From Kiritimatiellia bacterium (lineage in GTDB: Bacteria > Verrucomicrobiota > Kiritimatiellia > JAFGHX01), in NCBI GenBank assembly GCA_016929905.1, contig JAFGHX010000085.1, forward strand, positions 1 to 58,243: 58,243 bases of DNA. The letters are read 5' to 3'. Below, piece by piece: positions 16,370-24,974 of this stretch (the first letter of the stretch is position 1; each line of letters starts with the position of its first letter). Below the pieces are notes generated by a model. That model worked only from the letters and a program-made list of their open reading frames with translations, ran no database searches and was not told the origin of the DNA. Both the position numbers and the translations under genes were made by a program.

Positions 16370-18115
16370 CTAGAGCCGGTCCTCGACGGCCTTGATCAGG
16401 TCGCGCTTGCCGATAGGCTTGGGCATGAAGCAGTGCCGCGAATCTTCGGCAACGGTCTGCTTGACGATTTCGGGCGGCACAAACGCGGTACAGAAGATCA
16501 CGGCAGGCATCTTCCACTCTTTCGCGCGGCAGAACCCCTGAAGCTCGAGGAACGCCTTCTCGCCGTTCATCCGGGGCATGACCACGTCCAGAACGATGAC
16601 CGCGTGGTGGTGTTTCTCGAAGATATCGAGCGCCTCCTGTCCGTTGGCCGCGTAGTCGATTTCGACGCCGGAAATGGCGGACCCGAGGACCTCGCCGAAC
16701 ATTCTCCTGAGGTCTTCCTCATCGTCGACGATGAGGACGCGGGTGTTGTCGCACGGGGTCAGGAGTTCCTCTTCCGAGAGCTGGTACCGCTCGAGCCCGC
16801 CGGCGTAGGTGACGGTGGGCAACTCCTCCTGTTTGCGCAATTCGCGCAGGACGGCGATGATCCGTTCCAGGGGCGCCTTGTACCTCTGGTTGCCTTCCAG
16901 TTCCACCATGCTCAGGAGCATCTGGAGCGGGTTGTTGATTTCGTGGCTGAGCGTGGTGATGGTATCGAGCCGGGCCTTGACCTTCTCGCCCTTCATCAGC
17001 TCCTCGTTCGCGCGGTTGAGAGCGTCTTCCGCCTTCTTGCGTTCGGTCACGTCGAGGAAGGAGAAGACCATCCCGATGGACTCGCCGGCGCTGTCGCGAT
17101 TGGGGGCGGCGGAGACCTGGACATAGAAGGGAGTCCCGTTTTTCTGCGTGGCGACCATTTCGCCCGTCCAGACATCCTGCTGGGCCAGGTCCCGGAAGAT
17201 GGCGTCGAGGGTATCGCCGTCCCTGAGGAACTCGCGCAGGGGATGGTCAACGGCCTCGTCGGCGTCTTCGCAGCCCCAGAGGGCGAGGAACGCGGGGTTC
17301 AGATACTCGATCTTGCCCTCGGTGTCGGTAATGACGATACCGTTGGCGGAGTTCTGGATGGCGTTGTGCTCGGTTCTGAGCAGGGCCTCCGCCCGTTTGC
17401 GCAGGGTGATATCGCGCACGAAGAAGCACAATTCGCCCTGTTTACTGAGGTGGATGAGGTTGATCGCGATTTCGGCCGGAAACCGGGAATGGTCTTTACG
17501 CGCGCACCAGGCTTCGAGGAGCGTAAACCGATTGTCGTCGACGTTCTGCCGAAGCGTCTCGAGCAGCTGTGCGTCGGCGCCGCAGATCACGTTCAGGATG
17601 CTGGCCCGCGAGATTTCACCCGGGCCGTACTGCAGGAACTCGCGTGCGCGCGGATTGGTCTCGAGGACGCGGCCGCTCAAGTCGGTGATGATGACGCCGT
17701 CATACACGCTGTTGAGCAGTTCGTTGTACAGGGCGGCGCCCTGCCGGCCCTTCTTGAGGACTTTGACGGCGCGCGGCAGGTTTTTTCGCGTGATGACCCT
17801 GACGGTCTTCTCGGGAGGCTGCTTGGCAAGCACATCACGACCTTCCTGCAGAATCCGGCTGACCGTCGGCACCTTCTTGGGCTTCTCGCGCCGCGCTTCG
17901 GGCTGGGGCTGAGCCGGCGGGGCCACTGCCGCGGGCGGCGGCGGTGTCTGCGCCGCCTGCGGCTCCGCTGGGGGCTGCTCCGGGGCGTTCGGCGCGGATT
18001 CCTCGCCCGTCAGCGACTCGACCGACTGGAACCGCTTCTTGGGCGGGGTGACTTTGAGTTCCTTTTTCGGGCGCTTGCCCTGTCGCCTCGTAATGATGAC
18101 TTCCTTCTTAGCCAT
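16370..18115 (-). CDS. PAS-PAS-HisKA-like-receiver protein lacking a kinase ATPase domain
   Basis: 581 residues. A Pro/Ala-rich basic N-terminus (1-120) precedes two PAS domains (about 125-240 and 245-360). Next is a dimerisation/phospho-His segment, TTLSHEINNPLQMLLSM (about 380-400), and then a C-terminal receiver (about 440-581) with VLIVDDEEDL, the phosphoacceptor in VIVLDVVMPRMNG, and MPKPIGKRDL. The HATPase catalytic domain that should follow the histidine helix is absent; a linker of roughly 40 residues leads straight into the receiver. It therefore cannot autophosphorylate by itself and may be a phosphorelay scaffold. A shorter paralogue lies immediately upstream (18156-18938). It could be mistaken for a hybrid kinase. 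Confidence 0.8.
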   Translation of the reverse strand: MAKKEVIITRRQGKRPKKELKVTPPKKRFQSVESLTGEESAPNAPEQPPAEPQAAQTPPPPAAVAPPAQPQPEARREKPKKVPTVSRILQEGRDVLAKQPPEKTVRVITRKNLPRAVKVLKKGRQGAALYNELLNSVYDGVIITDLSGRVLETNPRAREFLQYGPGEISRASILNVICGADAQLLETLRQNVDDNRFTLLEAWCARKDHSRFPAEIAINLIHLSKQGELCFFVRDITLRKRAEALLRTEHNAIQNSANGIVITDTEGKIEYLNPAFLALWGCEDADEAVDHPLREFLRDGDTLDAIFRDLAQQDVWTGEMVATQKNGTPFYVQVSAAPNRDSAGESIGMVFSFLDVTERKKAEDALNRANEELMKGEKVKARLDTITTLSHEINNPLQMLLSMVELEGNQRYKAPLERIIAVLRELRKQEELPTVTYAGGLERYQLSEEELLTPCDNTRVLIVDDEEDLRRMFGEVLGSAISGVEIDYAANGQEALDIFEKHHHAVIVLDVVMPRMNGEKAFLELQGFCRAKEWKMPAVIFCTAFVPPEIVKQTVAEDSRHCFMPKPIGKRDLIKAVEDRL

Positions 18116-18155
18116 ATCAGTTTCTCTCGTCGGCTCGGGCCGGGCGACACCGCCG

Positions 18156-18938
18156 CTAGCGCGCCTTCCACACCAGCCGCTCCTTGACCGCCTGAACGAG
18201 GGTGGCGGAGGTTACCGGTTTCGGCAGATAGCAGTGGCCTTCGCCCATGCGCAGGTTTCGAATAGACTCGGGTGGTGCAAAACCGGTGCAGAAAATGACG
18301 GCGGGCATCTTCCAGGCCTTTTCGCGGCAGACGCGCTGGATTTCGATGAACGCGACTTCGCCGTTCATGACGGGCATGGCAATATCCATCACGATCACCG
18401 AAGGATGGCCCTCCTTGAACAGCTCGACCCCCTTCTGCCCGTTGGCCGCGTAGTCGATTCGGACCTCAGGCAACGCTTCCTTCAGAATCTTGCCGAACAG
18501 CTCCCGGATGGGTTCTTCGTCATCGACGATGAGGGTGCGTTCTCCATCGCAGGGCACCAAACCTGCCGCGGCCGGGTGCTGGGCCGCCGCCGCGGCGGGC
18601 TGTTCGGCGGTGAGTCCTTCGGCTTCGCGGATCCTCTTGACGATCTGCGCCATCTCGTTGATGGGCGCCGTCAATTTCGGGTTGGGTTCGAGGTCCAGCA
18701 TGCTGACGAGCCGCTGGACGGGGCTGTTCAACTCATAGCCGATCGCCATGATGGAATCCAGCCGTTTCTGGATCTTCTCGACTTCGAGCGCTCTGTCTTC
18801 GGCCCTGCGGAGCTGGCGGCGCAACTCGATGACTTCGTTCTGGAGCTTGGACCGTTCGTCCCGAAGCCTGTCGACATGCAGGCGGAGCGCGGGGAGCTCA
18901 TAGCTGGGATCCTGCTCCGCTTTGCTGTTGTCCTTCAT
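18156..18938 (-). CDS. Coiled-coil receiver protein with a degenerate phospho-His segment
   Basis: 260 residues from ATG 18938, preceded by GGAGG. A coiled coil (about 15-65) leads into AIGYELNSPVQRLVSMLDLE. This aligns with TLSHEINNPLQMLLSMVELE of the neighbour, with the phosphorylatable His replaced by Tyr. A receiver of the same subtype follows (TLIVDDEEPI, VIVMDIAMPVMNG, MPAVIFCTGFAPPE, LPKPVTSATL). The PAS domains are missing. It is clearly a truncated duplicate of the next gene, 40 bp away, that kept dimerisation and receiver parts but lost the histidine. Partners are unknown. Confidence 0.8.
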   Translation of the reverse strand: MKDNSKAEQDPSYELPALRLHVDRLRDERSKLQNEVIELRRQLRRAEDRALEVEKIQKRLDSIMAIGYELNSPVQRLVSMLDLEPNPKLTAPINEMAQIVKRIREAEGLTAEQPAAAAAQHPAAAGLVPCDGERTLIVDDEEPIRELFGKILKEALPEVRIDYAANGQKGVELFKEGHPSVIVMDIAMPVMNGEVAFIEIQRVCREKAWKMPAVIFCTGFAPPESIRNLRMGEGHCYLPKPVTSATLVQAVKERLVWKAR

Positions 18939-19174
18939 GCTGGCCACCTCCGGGCAAGACGCGCTTCTACCGGACAAGTCCTCCTGCTTGAATGCTACTC
19001 AATAACGCCACGCTTACAAGCTTTTTTTCGGCTTGCCAAAGCGGAAATCGGGTGTGTAGCCTGTTTTTTTCCGGGACCGGCCGGCCCGCACGCCGAACTC
19101 CGGCCGGGAATGGGCTGTCACCTGCGCCATAGGCCCCGGTTCAGGACGGCAGGCGCGTATCCCAGAGGCCGCAC

Positions 19175-21370
19175 ATGTCGAAGCGTGACAACGCGGGCAG
19201 TCCCCCAGCAGGCCCTTGTGACGCGGAGGAACTCCAGGGCATCGTGGAGCACATCATCTTCCGCGCCGACGAGACGGGTTATACCGTCTGTTCGGTCATG
19301 CCGACCGGCAAGCGGGAAGCCGTCACGCTGGTCGGGGCCTGCCCGTCCCTGTGGGAAGGCGAATCGGTGCGCGCCACGGGCCGCTGGGTGCGCCATCGCG
19401 CGCACGGCTATCAGTTCCAGGCCGATCACATCGCCGCGCTCGCCCCGGTGAGCACCGACGGCATCATGCGGTACCTGGCCAGCGGCATGGTCAAAGGCAT
19501 CGGCAAGGTGATGGCGCAGCGCCTGGTCAAGGCGTTCGGCGACGATACGCTGCGCGTCATCGACAAAGAGTCCGGCAGATTGCTGAATGTCGACGGGATC
19601 GGCCCGAAGCGACGCGAGCGGATCAAAGCTGCGTGGAACGAGCAGAAGGCTGTGCGGGACATCATGGTCTTCCTGCATTCGCATCGGGTCGGCACGGCGC
19701 AGGCCTCCCGCATCTACCGGCAGTACGGGCAGGAGGCCATCGCGCGCGTGAACGAGAACCCCTATCGCCTCGTGCGCGACATCTGGGGGATCGGGTTCAA
19801 GACGGCCGACAGAATCGCGAACAGCCTCGGGGTCGCCCCGGATTCGCCGCTGCGCGCCCGGGCGGGTGTGGCGTATCTGCTCCATACCCTGACGGAGGAG
19901 GGCCACTGCTTCTGCCCCCGCGACCTGCTGGTCGAGTCCGCCGCCTCGCTGCTGGAGATCCCCGACCAGGTTCTGCGGGACGCGATTGAGCACGAACTCG
20001 CGCAGGAGACGCTGATCGCGGAGGACGGCAACGTGTTTCTGGCGCCGCTGTTCCACGCGGAGACGGGCGCCGCACATCATCTGGTTTCCCTGCAGCAGAC
20101 GCCGCCGACATTCAAGCCCATCGATACCGCCAAGGCGATCGCCTGGGCGGAGAGCCGCATACGGATCGTGTTCGACCCGACCCAGCGCGAAGCGCTGGCG
20201 AATTCGCTTTCGCGCAAAGTCTCCGTCATCACCGGCGGGCCGGGCGTGGGCAAGACGACCATCACGCGCGCGCTCGTCGACGTGTTCCGGGCCAGGAAAC
20301 TGACGGTCTGCCTGGCCGCCCCGACCGGGCGCGCGGCGAAGCGGCTGGAGGAAGCCACCCGCCACCGGGCACAGACGATTCACCGGCTGCTCAAGTTCAC
20401 GCCGGCCGACGGCGGCTTCACCCACGGCCCGGACAAACCGCTGAAGGGCGACGTCTTCATCCTGGATGAGGTGTCGATGGTCGACATCCTGCTCATGAAC
20501 GCGTTCCTGCGCGCGATCCCGCGGCACGCCTGCCTGGTTCTCATCGGCGACGTGGATCAGCTCCCGAGCGTGGGGCCGGGCAACGTGCTCCGAGACCTGA
20601 TCGAGTCCGGGGCGGTTCCGTTTGTGAGACTACAGACGATCTTCCGCCAGGGCGACCGCAGCTGGATCGTGCACAACGCCCACCTGGTGAATGCAGGCCG
20701 AGACCTGGAACTGCCGCGGGGCAGAGAGCTGGCGGACTTCTACTTCATCGAGACCGCCGAGCCGGACGAGGTGGTCAGCCGGGTGCTGCACCTGGTGAAA
20801 ACGCGCATTCCGGCCCGGTTCCGCCTGGACCCGCGCAAGAGCGTGCAGGTGCTCAGCCCCATGCGCAGGAACCAACTGGGCGCCGACAACCTGAACACGC
20901 AGCTGCAACAGGCTCTGAACCCCACGGGCGTGTCCACCATGCGCTTCGGACGCGTATACCGCGTGGGCGACCGCGTCATGCAACTGCGCAACAATTACGA
21001 CAAGGACGTCTTCAACGGCGATATCGGCGCCATCACGAGCGTCAACGAGGTGGACCGCGAACTGAGCGTCGCCTTCGACGACCGAATCGTGAACTACGAT
21101 TTCGGGGAAATGGACGAGCTCAGCCTGGCTTATGCCAGTTCGATCCACAAAGCGCAGGGCAGTGAATACCCGGCCGTGGTCATCGTGCTGGCCACCCAGC
21201 ACTTCAAGCTGCTGCAACGCAACCTGCTGTATACGGCGATCACGCGCGGGCGGCGGCTCGTATGCCTCGTGGGTTCCACCAAAGCCGTCCGAATCGCCAC
21301 GGCGAACAACCGGATTCTCCTGCGCCGGACCGGTCTGCGGGACCGGCTGCAGCGGTTGATGAGGTCTTGA
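19175..21370 (+). CDS. recD2: RecD2-family ATP-dependent DNA helicase
   Basis: 731 residues, the usual RecD2 length. The N-terminal domain and helix-hairpin-helix region (MVKGIGKVMAQRLVKAFGDD, VDGIGPKRRERI) precede an SF1 helicase core: Walker A GGPGVGKTTITRA near residue 354, motif Ia CLAAPTGRAAKRLEE, Walker B FILDEVSMVD, motif III GDVDQLPSVGPGN, and the C-terminal SIHKAQGSEYPAV and LLYTAITRGRRL. RecD2 proteins are 5'-3' helicases acting outside RecBCD in repair and recombination. No recB or recC is nearby, which fits RecD2. It is divergent from the receiver-protein genes. Confidence 0.93.
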   Translation: MSKRDNAGSPPAGPCDAEELQGIVEHIIFRADETGYTVCSVMPTGKREAVTLVGACPSLWEGESVRATGRWVRHRAHGYQFQADHIAALAPVSTDGIMRYLASGMVKGIGKVMAQRLVKAFGDDTLRVIDKESGRLLNVDGIGPKRRERIKAAWNEQKAVRDIMVFLHSHRVGTAQASRIYRQYGQEAIARVNENPYRLVRDIWGIGFKTADRIANSLGVAPDSPLRARAGVAYLLHTLTEEGHCFCPRDLLVESAASLLEIPDQVLRDAIEHELAQETLIAEDGNVFLAPLFHAETGAAHHLVSLQQTPPTFKPIDTAKAIAWAESRIRIVFDPTQREALANSLSRKVSVITGGPGVGKTTITRALVDVFRARKLTVCLAAPTGRAAKRLEEATRHRAQTIHRLLKFTPADGGFTHGPDKPLKGDVFILDEVSMVDILLMNAFLRAIPRHACLVLIGDVDQLPSVGPGNVLRDLIESGAVPFVRLQTIFRQGDRSWIVHNAHLVNAGRDLELPRGRELADFYFIETAEPDEVVSRVLHLVKTRIPARFRLDPRKSVQVLSPMRRNQLGADNLNTQLQQALNPTGVSTMRFGRVYRVGDRVMQLRNNYDKDVFNGDIGAITSVNEVDRELSVAFDDRIVNYDFGEMDELSLAYASSIHKAQGSEYPAVVIVLATQHFKLLQRNLLYTAITRGRRLVCLVGSTKAVRIATANNRILLRRTGLRDRLQRLMRS

Positions 21371-21455
21371 ATTAGCGGACCAACTCCGTATGATGGCCCG
21401 ATTGGAGGCGAGTTCTCGAGTAAGTTCTCGAGCAAGTTGGGAGAGGAACGGAACC

Positions 21456-23546
21456 ATGGACATCGAAATGCGTGAGGAGAGGCGGGAGAGCTGGGGCACA
21501 CGCGCGGCATTCGTCCTCGCCGCCGTGGGTTCCGCCGTCGGTCTGGGCAACCTCTGGGGGTTCCCCTACAAGCTCTATACGTACGGGGGCGGCGCGTTCC
21601 TGATCCCCTACATCATCGCCCTGGTCCTGGTCGGCATCCCGATGATGATCCTGGAGTTCAGTCTCGGCCACTACGCGCAGCGCGCGGCGCCCGACGCGTT
21701 CGGCACAGCCCACAAGCGCTTCGAGATGGTCGGCTGGTGGGGCATCATCATGGGCTTCGTGATCATCACCTATTACCCCGTCATCCTCGCCTATTGCTGC
21801 AGCTACCTGTGGTACAGCATCAAGGGCATCTGCATGGGCGGCGAGCTGCCGTGGGCCGGCCGCGGCATCGAGGGCGTACAACGGGCGGGCGCGTTCTTCG
21901 AGAAGACCTACCTCTGCAACGAGCCGGGACTCACGCCGCTCGGCGCCCTGCAGTGGCACATCGCGCTGCCGCTCGCGATCACGTGGGTCGCCATGTATCT
22001 GTGTATCTTCCGCGGCGTCAGACTCGTCGGCAAGATCGTCTGGCTCACCGTCCCCCTGCCTTGGCTCATGCTGCTCGTGCTGACCGTGCGCGGCCTCACG
22101 CTGCCGGGCAACGCCGAAGGACTCGTCTATTACCTGGACCCGAAGTGGGCGGAACTGGCGAAGCCGGCTACCTGGCGCTTCGCCTTCGGGCAGGTCTTTT
22201 TCTCGCTCAGCCTCGCCTTCGGCGTCATGATCACCTACGCCAGCTTCCTGCACAAGAAGAGCGACCTGAACAACAATGCCGCCATTATCAGCCTGGCCGA
22301 TTTCGGAACGAGTTTCGTGGCCGGCCTGGCCGTCTTTGCCACGCTCGGCGCCATGGCATTCGCCACACGGCAAGCCGGCGACTACGTACCCGTCGAGAAG
22401 GTCGCAAACGGCGGGCCCGGCCTGGCGTTTGTGGCCTTCCCCTACGCGCTGGCCCAGCTCCCCTACTCCGCCTGGTTCAGCTTCATTTTCTTCCTGGCAC
22501 TCATCACGCTGGGCATCGATTCGGCATTCAGCATCACCGAATCGGTGCTCGCCAGTGTCGTAGACAAGACCGGCTGGCACCGCAACGTGGTCCTGCCCGT
22601 GATGAGCGTGATCGGCTTCGCGCTGGGCCTGGTGTACGTCACGCAACGCGGGCTGGGCTGGCTAGGCACAATCGACGGGTTCGTCAACGGCACGTGGGGC
22701 ATAGCCCTGCTGGGGCTGTTGGAGTGCGTTGTGCTCGGCTGGCTCTATCGGCTGGAGCGGCTCAGGAACCACGCCAACGAACGGAGTGACTGGCGGCTGG
22801 GCCGGTGGTGGGACTTTTTCATTCGCATCCTCATTCCGATCGTGCTGGGCGCCCTGTTTGTGTGGAGCCTTTTCGACGACGTGACCAACCCGGCCGGGTT
22901 CCTGTTCAAGGCGGACGGCCAGGTGCATCTCGGCAACTGCGTGGGCATGATCGTGGTGGTCCTCGCCCCCGTCCTGGCGTGGCTGCTGGGCGCCTGGAAG
23001 AGTGTGAAACGCACCGATGAAGTGGCGCTTTCGGACCACGAAGCGCACAGCCTCGGCCGGCAGCAAGGGCGAACGGCGCTCGTGCTGGCGGCGCTCGCGG
23101 CGGTGTTGGCGATCGCCGCGTTCATCGTGATCGCCCGCGTCTCACGGGCCGAGACCGGTCCCACCCCGGGGACGACGCGGGCGGGGATCCTCCTCGCCGG
23201 CGTGGCGCTGCTGGGGCTGGGCGGGCTGATCATGGCCGCGCGCGTGGTGATGGGGCAGGAACGAAATCCGAATGCGAGCGCCACGTGGACGCTGCGCTGG
23301 GCCGGGCTGCTGTCGACTCTGGACGTGGGCGCTTCGATCGGTCTGTTGCTCGCGCTTGTGACGAAAGTCTGCGTCGTGGCTGAAGCGCCCATTCGGGCCG
23401 CGGAGGAGGAACTGAGCGGGGTGGCATTCATCGTCCTGGCCGTGGTGGGCGTGCTGCTCGTCGTCGGGCTCGGATGGTGCTTCTATCGCGCGATCATGGC
23501 GGCTGAATCAACGGGTGAAAGGACCGCCCGGGACGCCAAGGTCTGA
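21456..23546 (+). CDS. SNF-family sodium-dependent transporter
   Basis: 696 residues from ATG 21456, after GAGAGG. The N-terminal RESWGTRAAFVLAAVGSAVGLGNLWGFPY is the sodium-binding TM1 signature of the neurotransmitter:sodium symporter (SNF) family. At least eleven hydrophobic segments cover about residues 15-480, followed by an extra C-terminal membrane region (about 550-680, at least three segments). The substrate cannot be read from sequence; amino acids or amino-acid derivatives are usual for bacterial members. It lies 85 bp after recD2. A duplicated AGTTCTCGAG motif sits in the gap. Confidence 0.9.
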   Translation: MDIEMREERRESWGTRAAFVLAAVGSAVGLGNLWGFPYKLYTYGGGAFLIPYIIALVLVGIPMMILEFSLGHYAQRAAPDAFGTAHKRFEMVGWWGIIMGFVIITYYPVILAYCCSYLWYSIKGICMGGELPWAGRGIEGVQRAGAFFEKTYLCNEPGLTPLGALQWHIALPLAITWVAMYLCIFRGVRLVGKIVWLTVPLPWLMLLVLTVRGLTLPGNAEGLVYYLDPKWAELAKPATWRFAFGQVFFSLSLAFGVMITYASFLHKKSDLNNNAAIISLADFGTSFVAGLAVFATLGAMAFATRQAGDYVPVEKVANGGPGLAFVAFPYALAQLPYSAWFSFIFFLALITLGIDSAFSITESVLASVVDKTGWHRNVVLPVMSVIGFALGLVYVTQRGLGWLGTIDGFVNGTWGIALLGLLECVVLGWLYRLERLRNHANERSDWRLGRWWDFFIRILIPIVLGALFVWSLFDDVTNPAGFLFKADGQVHLGNCVGMIVVVLAPVLAWLLGAWKSVKRTDEVALSDHEAHSLGRQQGRTALVLAALAAVLAIAAFIVIARVSRAETGPTPGTTRAGILLAGVALLGLGGLIMAARVVMGQERNPNASATWTLRWAGLLSTLDVGASIGLLLALVTKVCVVAEAPIRAAEEELSGVAFIVLAVVGVLLVVGLGWCFYRAIMAAESTGERTARDAKV

Positions 23547-23551
23547 CCGTA

Positions 23552-23650
23552 GAAGCGGCGTCTCGCCGCTTCCCCGGCCGAAGGCCGGGGCTGCCTTCTC
23601 GGCGGGACTCTGTCCCGTGCCTCCCGAGAAAGCGGCGTCTCGCCGCTTCC
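23552..23650. repeat. Pair of identical hairpin repeats (REP-like)
   Basis: AAGCGGCGTCTCGCCGCTT, itself a hairpin, occurs twice (starting near 23553 and at 23630). Between the copies lie CCGGCCGAAGGCCGG and an inverted pair TTCTCGG/CCGAGAA. The whole stretch could fold into a multi-stem terminator for the transporter gene. Its repetitive form suggests a dispersed element. Confidence 0.6.
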
Positions 23651-23735
23651 ACCTTGAGACCGCACACCTGAGCACCTCCGCGTTTGTCTTGCTTTCCGGA
23701 GGCGAACGTGCTCTAATCCCCGGAGGAGAAGGTGT

Positions 23736-24089
23736 ATGAAACGCAATGCCTCTCGGTTCGTGCTGCCCGTTGCCGCGCTGTGCGCGTTGTCGCTCCTGGC
23801 CGCGGGGCTGGCGCTCAGCGGCTGTGAAGCGGAATCGGCGGACGATTTCTTCTTCGGGGAGGTCACCATCCAGCCGTCCAGCATCACGATGGGGTCCAGC
23901 GACTCGACGCAATTCACGGTTGCCGGCGGGGACGGCAACTACAGTTGGCAGGTGTCCAACACGGGGCTGGGCAACGTGGTTCAGTCCGGCGAGAACGCGA
24001 CCTACACGAGCACGGGAGTCGGCACGAACTTCCTGACCGTCACCGACAGCACGGGCGACAGCGACACCGCGACGATCTGGCAGCAGTGA
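23736..24089 (+). CDS. Small Ig-like lipoprotein
   Basis: 117 residues. The start at 23736 follows a strong GGAGGAGA site. The N-terminus is a lipoprotein signal (basic MKRNASR, hydrophobic core, lipobox LALSGC with Cys at about 30). The mature part is a Thr/Ser-rich beta domain (VTIQPSSITMGSSDSTQFTV, YSWQVSN, TYTSTG, FLTVTDSTGDSDTATI) resembling a single bacterial Ig-like (BIG2) fold. It is probably anchored in the outer membrane. The role is unknown, and it may simply be cotranscribed with the methyltransferase 31 bp downstream. Confidence 0.8.
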   Translation: MKRNASRFVLPVAALCALSLLAAGLALSGCEAESADDFFFGEVTIQPSSITMGSSDSTQFTVAGGDGNYSWQVSNTGLGNVVQSGENATYTSTGVGTNFLTVTDSTGDSDTATIWQQ

Positions 24090-24120
24090 GCCGCCTGCGC
24101 CGCCCCGAAACCGGCACCTC

Positions 24121-24948
24121 ATGGAACCGGCGCTCTTCATCTCGAGCCTGCAGAACGTGCGCGTGAAGGACGTGGTACGTCTGCGTCAGCGTGCGCACCG
24201 CGATGAACTGGGCCTCATGCTCATCGAGGGGTACCGCGAACTGAAACGCGCGCTCGAGAACGGGCACGTGCCCACGTCGCTGTTCACCTGTCCTGAACTC
24301 TTCCTGGGCGAGAACGAAGAGGCTCTGATCCGGCGCAGCGTGGAGGCGGGGGCCCTGCTCATGGAGTGCACCGCGCCGGTCTTCCGGAAGATCTCCTATC
24401 GAGACCGCCCCGACGGATTGCTGGCGGTGGCGCCACAGGCGGGGATCCCGCTGAGCGCGCTCACGGTTTCGGACAACCCGCTGCTGATTGTGGCGGAGGC
24501 GATCGAGAAGCCCGGCAATCTTGGCACGATTCTGCGTTCGGCCGACAGCGCGGGCGCCGATGCGGTCATCGTGTGCGACCGTTGCACGGACATCAACAAT
24601 CCGAACGTCGTGCGAGCGAGTGTGGGCACGCTTTTCGCCGTTCCGGTCGCGGAGGCGCCATCGGCAGCAGCCGTGAGCTGGCTGCGCGAACGGCAGATCC
24701 GCATACTGGCCGCCACGCCGCATGCCGAGCAGGAATACACCGATGCCGATATGCGGGGACCGCTGGCCATCGCCGTGGGGACTGAACAGCTGGGCCTGAG
24801 TGAGCCATGGATGCGGGAAGCAGACATTCGCGTCCGCATCCCGATGTTCGGCCAAGCCGATTCGCTGAACGTGGCTTCGGCGACCACCATCCTGCTCTAC
24901 GAGGCCGTCCGGCAGCGCCGACGAAATTTTCCGCCCTCGTCTGCGTAG
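24121..24948 (+). CDS. SpoU/TrmH-family RNA 2'-O-methyltransferase
   Basis: 275 residues with both parts of the family. The N-terminal substrate-binding domain includes NVRVKDVVRLRQRAHRDE and LIEGYRELKRAL. The knotted SAM-binding domain contains motif 1 EKPGNLGTILRSADSAG, motif 2 (LAIAVGTEQLGLSE) and motif 3 (IPMFGQADSLNVASATTIL). It should methylate the ribose of an rRNA or tRNA nucleotide; the target is not evident. The layout resembles RlmB or TsnR-type enzymes. Confidence 0.9.
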   Translation: MEPALFISSLQNVRVKDVVRLRQRAHRDELGLMLIEGYRELKRALENGHVPTSLFTCPELFLGENEEALIRRSVEAGALLMECTAPVFRKISYRDRPDGLLAVAPQAGIPLSALTVSDNPLLIVAEAIEKPGNLGTILRSADSAGADAVIVCDRCTDINNPNVVRASVGTLFAVPVAEAPSAAAVSWLRERQIRILAATPHAEQEYTDADMRGPLAIAVGTEQLGLSEPWMREADIRVRIPMFGQADSLNVASATTILLYEAVRQRRRNFPPSSA

Positions 24949-24974
24949 AACGAGCCAGGCCTCCGGCGGGGCCG

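Noticed and set aside
19175..21370. RecD subunit of a RecBCD complex
   Set aside because: Length, the N-terminal helix-hairpin-helix region and the lack of recB/recC neighbours indicate the stand-alone RecD2 type.
23552..23650. CRISPR-like array
   Set aside because: Only two repeat copies, each self-complementary, and no cas genes in the window.
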